Shown in pieces: positions 50,948-50,953 of a DNA stretch of 50,953 nucleotides. Source of the stretch: an uncultured Acidimicrobiales bacterium. Its GTDB lineage: Bacteria > Actinomycetota > Acidimicrobiia > Acidimicrobiales > SHLQ01. Position numbers and translations under genes: made by a program. The notes under the pieces are model-generated. The model searched no databases, was not told the DNA's origin, and saw only the letters and a program-made list of their open reading frames with translations. The stretch spans positions 1 to 50,953 of the forward strand of contig CALGZB010000063.1 of NCBI GenBank assembly GCA_937934655.1, in the 5' to 3' direction. The number at the start of each line of letters is the position of its first letter. Positions within the stretch are counted from its first letter, which is position 1.

Positions 50948-50953
50948 CAGCTA

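Overview
The window looks like chromosomal DNA of a high-GC actinobacterium, most probably of the class Acidimicrobiia (Ilumatobacter/Microtrichales type). This is inferred from gene content: CarD, several coenzyme F420-type enzymes (two LLM oxidoreductases and a Ddn-like reductase), rpmB next to a DAK2/FakA gene, Thr-rich linkers on exported proteins, a LAxTG-type sorting tail, and many TANNNT boxes lying 6-7 nt before start codons, as expected of leaderless actinobacterial mRNAs. No phage, insertion sequence, CRISPR or rRNA was seen. Genes are dense and spacers short.

Layout. 1-6.1 kb: an AlkB-type demethylase, then an operon of a MacB/FtsX-type ABC exporter (ATPase and 864-aa permease) with a DesK/NarL-type two-component pair; successive genes overlap by 4 bp in two places. 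6.1-9.6 kb: a FakA/DAK2 protein divergent from rpmB, a cold-shock-like protein, an SDR and a small membrane protein. 9.7-14.5 kb: ATP-type PEP carboxykinase with a palindrome-rich leader, a Thr-linker membrane protein, a VanZ-like protein, glutaminyl cyclase and a 46-aa membrane peptide not seen unless short frames are read. 14.5-17.9 kb: two SDRs, a DUF429 protein and a DEDDy exonuclease. 17.8-20.7 kb (minus strand): a compact three-gene cassette with a beta-class DNA methyltransferase, a small protein and a putative nuclease-like protein. 20.9-27.8 kb: rhodanese/azoreductase, a PhyH dioxygenase, an acyl-CoA ligase, a membrane-anchored TIM-barrel-like protein and an EEP phosphohydrolase. 27.8-32.9 kb (minus): D-aminoacylase, Ddn-like reductase, P450, exported cytochrome c and an EamA transporter. 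33-44 kb: a cNMP-binding protein, two LLM oxidoreductases, a Tat-exported amidohydrolase, CapA, CarD, a universal stress protein, CoA-metabolism genes (CitE-like lyase, MaoC, AMP ligase). 44.3-50.8 kb: one giant gene; then tRNA-Pro(UGG).

The most striking object is the 2166-aa protein at 44260-50760. An apparently intact cytoplasmic HD-GYP phosphodiesterase domain follows two membrane helices. A third helix then leads to some 1700 extracellular residues: Ig/cadherin-like repeats of about 96 aa, a poly-Thr linker and three lamin-tail-like domains. It reads as a one-protein device coupling surface adhesion to cyclic-dinucleotide turnover.

Other patterns worth attention are a pair of related terminator-like stem-loops with identical 26-nt loop length (7837-7896, 33525-33583), short tandem duplications concentrated at gene borders (seven loci), eight probable leaderless promoters, and mutually exclusive pairings in the carD leader. 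All functional calls are from reading the sequence; no database search was run.
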